A stretch of DNA of 33,421 bases, taken from contig NZ_MUBM01000010.1 in the NCBI RefSeq assembly GCF_002154505.1, forward strand, positions 1-33,421. Reading direction: 5' to 3'. A program made the translations under genes and the position numbers. Under the pieces are notes generated by a model. It worked only from the letters and a program-made list of their open reading frames with translations. It had not been told where the DNA came from and made no database searches. Of the stretch, positions 32,050 to 33,421 are shown piece by piece. The stretch comes from Streptomyces carpinensis (lineage in GTDB: Bacteria; Actinomycetota; Actinomycetes; Streptomycetales; Streptomycetaceae). The number at the start of each line of letters is the position of its first letter. Position 1 is the stretch's first letter.

Positions 32050-32448
32050 ATGCCCGACCACCTGACCACTGACGACTGGTGGCTCATCGCGACCGGCGCC
32101 ACCGTGGTCTACATGGTCACCATGTACTGGTGCATGCCGACGCCCAAGGCGAAGCGGCGCATGTTGATCGCTCCGCTGGCCGGTTGGATATTTCTGTTGC
32201 CCAACGCCGCGATAAAAGGCTATTCCGTCTCGCACACCCTGTATTTCTACAGTTGCGCCCTGGTGATGTTCGTCATCATGCTGGTGCCGGTCGCGAAAAA
32301 GGTCGCATCCGACATTGCGGAACAGGAGGAGAAGCCTTGGGAAAAGGTGCCTCTCAACACTTTTTCCCTGTACTGGATGGCCGGGTCGGCCACGGCTTGC
32401 GCCGTGGGAATGGTCTACCTCTGGCCGTTGCTCGCCTCAGATCACTGA
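32050..32448 (+). CDS. Small four-helix membrane protein of unknown function
   Basis: A 132-residue integral membrane protein from ATG 32050, with a very strong AGGAGGAG box 8 nt upstream. Four hydrophobic helices lie at about 10-29 (WWLIATGATVVYMVTMYWCM), 38-57, 63-82 (TLYFYSCALVMFVIMLVPVA) and 106-128. A charged cytosolic loop VAKKVASDIAEQEEKPWEK separates helices 3 and 4. Codon usage includes TTT, ATA, AAA and TTG more often than the neighbours, so base composition is atypical and suggests transfer. There is no signal peptide or known motif. It appears monocistronic. Confidence 0.8.
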   Translation: MPDHLTTDDWWLIATGATVVYMVTMYWCMPTPKAKRRMLIAPLAGWIFLLPNAAIKGYSVSHTLYFYSCALVMFVIMLVPVAKKVASDIAEQEEKPWEKVPLNTFSLYWMAGSATACAVGMVYLWPLLASDH

Positions 32449-32602
32449 CGCGCACCGGCGCAGACTGAGCCGTGCCCGCCTCGGCCGGACTGCGTATCCC
32501 GGGCATCTTCTCTGGTCCGCCTCCACCCACGACAGTTGCCGGATGTCAGCCGTACGCGGATCGGTGCGCCCATTGTCAGCGGCTGATGGCAGCATCGCCG
32601 CT

Positions 32603-33421
32603 ATGAACGTCATCCGTACCACCCCGCCGCGGCCGGTCGACGTCACCGCGGTCTTCCCCCAACTGGCTCCGCTGGCACGCACAGCAACTCGGTTGCACCC
32701 CTACCCCGGGGCTCCGTCACCGCGCGACAGTTCGGTCGGTGGGCCGCTCTTGTGGCCCGCCGACGAGCCCTGGCCCCACTGCGACGGCCCTCATGAAGTG
32801 GACGGACTGAACCCGGCGACGTCCCCGGCGGATGTGCGGCTGGAACGACGGATCCGCGCCGCCACGCGAGGCAGGAGCCTGACCCCGCAGGAGCGAGAGA
32901 CGCTTGCCCGAATCCGTCCCCGGCGGGAGCTTCCACTGGAACCAGCGGTCGCCCAGCCGTATGAGGGATCCATGGCGATGCTGCCGGTCGCGCAGCTTTA
33001 CACGCGGGATGTGCCCGATCTGCACGCACCGGCCGGGGCGGACCTGCTTCAGGTTCTGTGGTGCCCCTTCGATCACCCGATCATGCCCAGGACTGCACTG
33101 TTCTGGCGGTCGGCAGCCACGGTGACCGACATTCTCACCACGCCGCCGGAACCGCCCGCAGTGCAGTTCGACGGCTACCTGCCCGAGCCGTGCCTGCTCA
33201 ACCCGGAGCAGATCACCGAGTACCCCAACCCCATGGAGTTGAGCGAAGAGGTGCGAGAGCCGCTCGGGGATTGGAGCACCTGGCAGGCAGCCCACGCGGG
33301 TGTGGACAGCTCCTACGCGCCCTACCCGGAGGAGTTCTACCGGAACAACCTGTCCGTCGCACCCGGCTGGAAAGTCGGCGGCTGGGCTTCCTGGGGCCCC
33401 ACCGACCCCCACCCCCAGTTC
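32603..33421 (+). CDS. Hypothetical protein, 3' end beyond the window (YwqG/DUF1963-like appearance)
   Basis: An open frame of 273 codons from ATG 32603 that runs off the window, so the C-terminus is unseen. It reads naturally throughout: VFPQLAPLARTATRLHPYPG, SVGGPLLWPADEPWPHCDGP, VAQLYTRDVPDLHAPAGADL, LQVLWCPFDHP, then GYLPEPCLLNPEQITEYPNP and GWKVGGWASWGPTDP. The G-G-x-[PW]-x-x-x-x-D-x-x-W-P and K-x-G-G-[WY]-x-x-W patterns remind me of DUF1963/YwqG-type proteins. This is a resemblance, not a firm assignment. No signal peptide. The start lacks a strong ribosome-binding site; a downstream start is possible. Confidence 0.75.
   Translation, partial: MNVIRTTPPRPVDVTAVFPQLAPLARTATRLHPYPGAPSPRDSSVGGPLLWPADEPWPHCDGPHEVDGLNPATSPADVRLERRIRAATRGRSLTPQERETLARIRPRRELPLEPAVAQPYEGSMAMLPVAQLYTRDVPDLHAPAGADLLQVLWCPFDHPIMPRTALFWRSAATVTDILTTPPEPPAVQFDGYLPEPCLLNPEQITEYPNPMELSEEVREPLGDWSTWQAAHAGVDSSYAPYPEEFYRNNLSVAPGWKVGGWASWGPTDPHPQF

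Overview
The window is high-GC actinobacterial DNA, most likely a Streptomyces chromosome in an accessory or arm region. Support for this: GC-saturated third codon positions, GTG starts, an actinobacterial Ser/Thr kinase, an ECF sigma/anti-sigma pair, an RsbW-type ATPase, an accessory TatA/TatC pair, many one-component regulators, and much gene debris. No rRNA, convincing tRNA, CRISPR array, integrase or complete insertion sequence was seen.

Layout. 0.4-3.5 kb: a secreted Ig-like protein (+) facing a membrane-anchored Ser/Thr kinase (-). 3.9-5.3 kb: a conserved 70-aa protein, then debris (a TIGR02391-like fragment and two tiny coding-like stretches). 5.3-7.0 kb: an OhrR-type MarR regulator divergent from an HSL-family esterase, closed by a 17-bp hairpin terminator. 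7.1-8.4 kb: a minus-strand two-gene operon remnant cut at both ends (N-truncated ACMSD-type decarboxylase, C-truncated FAD oxidoreductase). 8.5-12.1 kb: a LysR regulator divergent from a cyclase-family metal hydrolase and a ThDP-dependent decarboxylase-like enzyme. Their chemistry suggests a small amide/lactam-opening plus 2-oxo-acid decarboxylation route. 12.7-13 kb: a small unknown protein.

13.6-15.1 kb: a frameshifted ECF sigma factor with an intact but atypical anti-sigma factor. 15.8-19.6 kb: a run of plus-strand genes whose ends overlap by exactly 4 nt (RsbW-like ATPase, then four unknown proteins, then tatA, then tatC after a gap). Three of the unknown genes are readable only if single-base indels in short G/C runs are corrected. 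19.7-20.5 kb: a GNAT acetyltransferase. 21-23.1 kb: a YeiH-type exporter divergent from its likely LysR regulator, with a perfect 9-bp inverted repeat between them. 23.4-25.2 kb: a quinone-oxidoreductase-like MDR enzyme divergent from a TetR regulator. 25.4-26.8 kb: a Cmx/CmrA-like MFS exporter.

27.1-27.8 kb: the C-terminal stub of a zinc-type dehydrogenase and the 5' remnant of an IS5-family element. The remnant stops exactly where an AT-rich perfect palindrome begins, which looks like the operator of the next TetR gene. 27.9-30.5 kb: this TetR gene in an operon with a 654-aa FMN/4Fe-4S/FAD oxidoreductase. 30.5-31.9 kb: a graveyard of fragments with in-frame stops. 32.0 kb to the end: a small four-helix membrane protein of lower GC, and a hypothetical gene that runs off the window.

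Regulation is almost entirely by local divergent regulator/enzyme pairs (MarR, two LysR, two TetR). The density of broken genes marks the window as a fast-changing region. Some frameshifts may be sequencing errors in G/C runs rather than biology.
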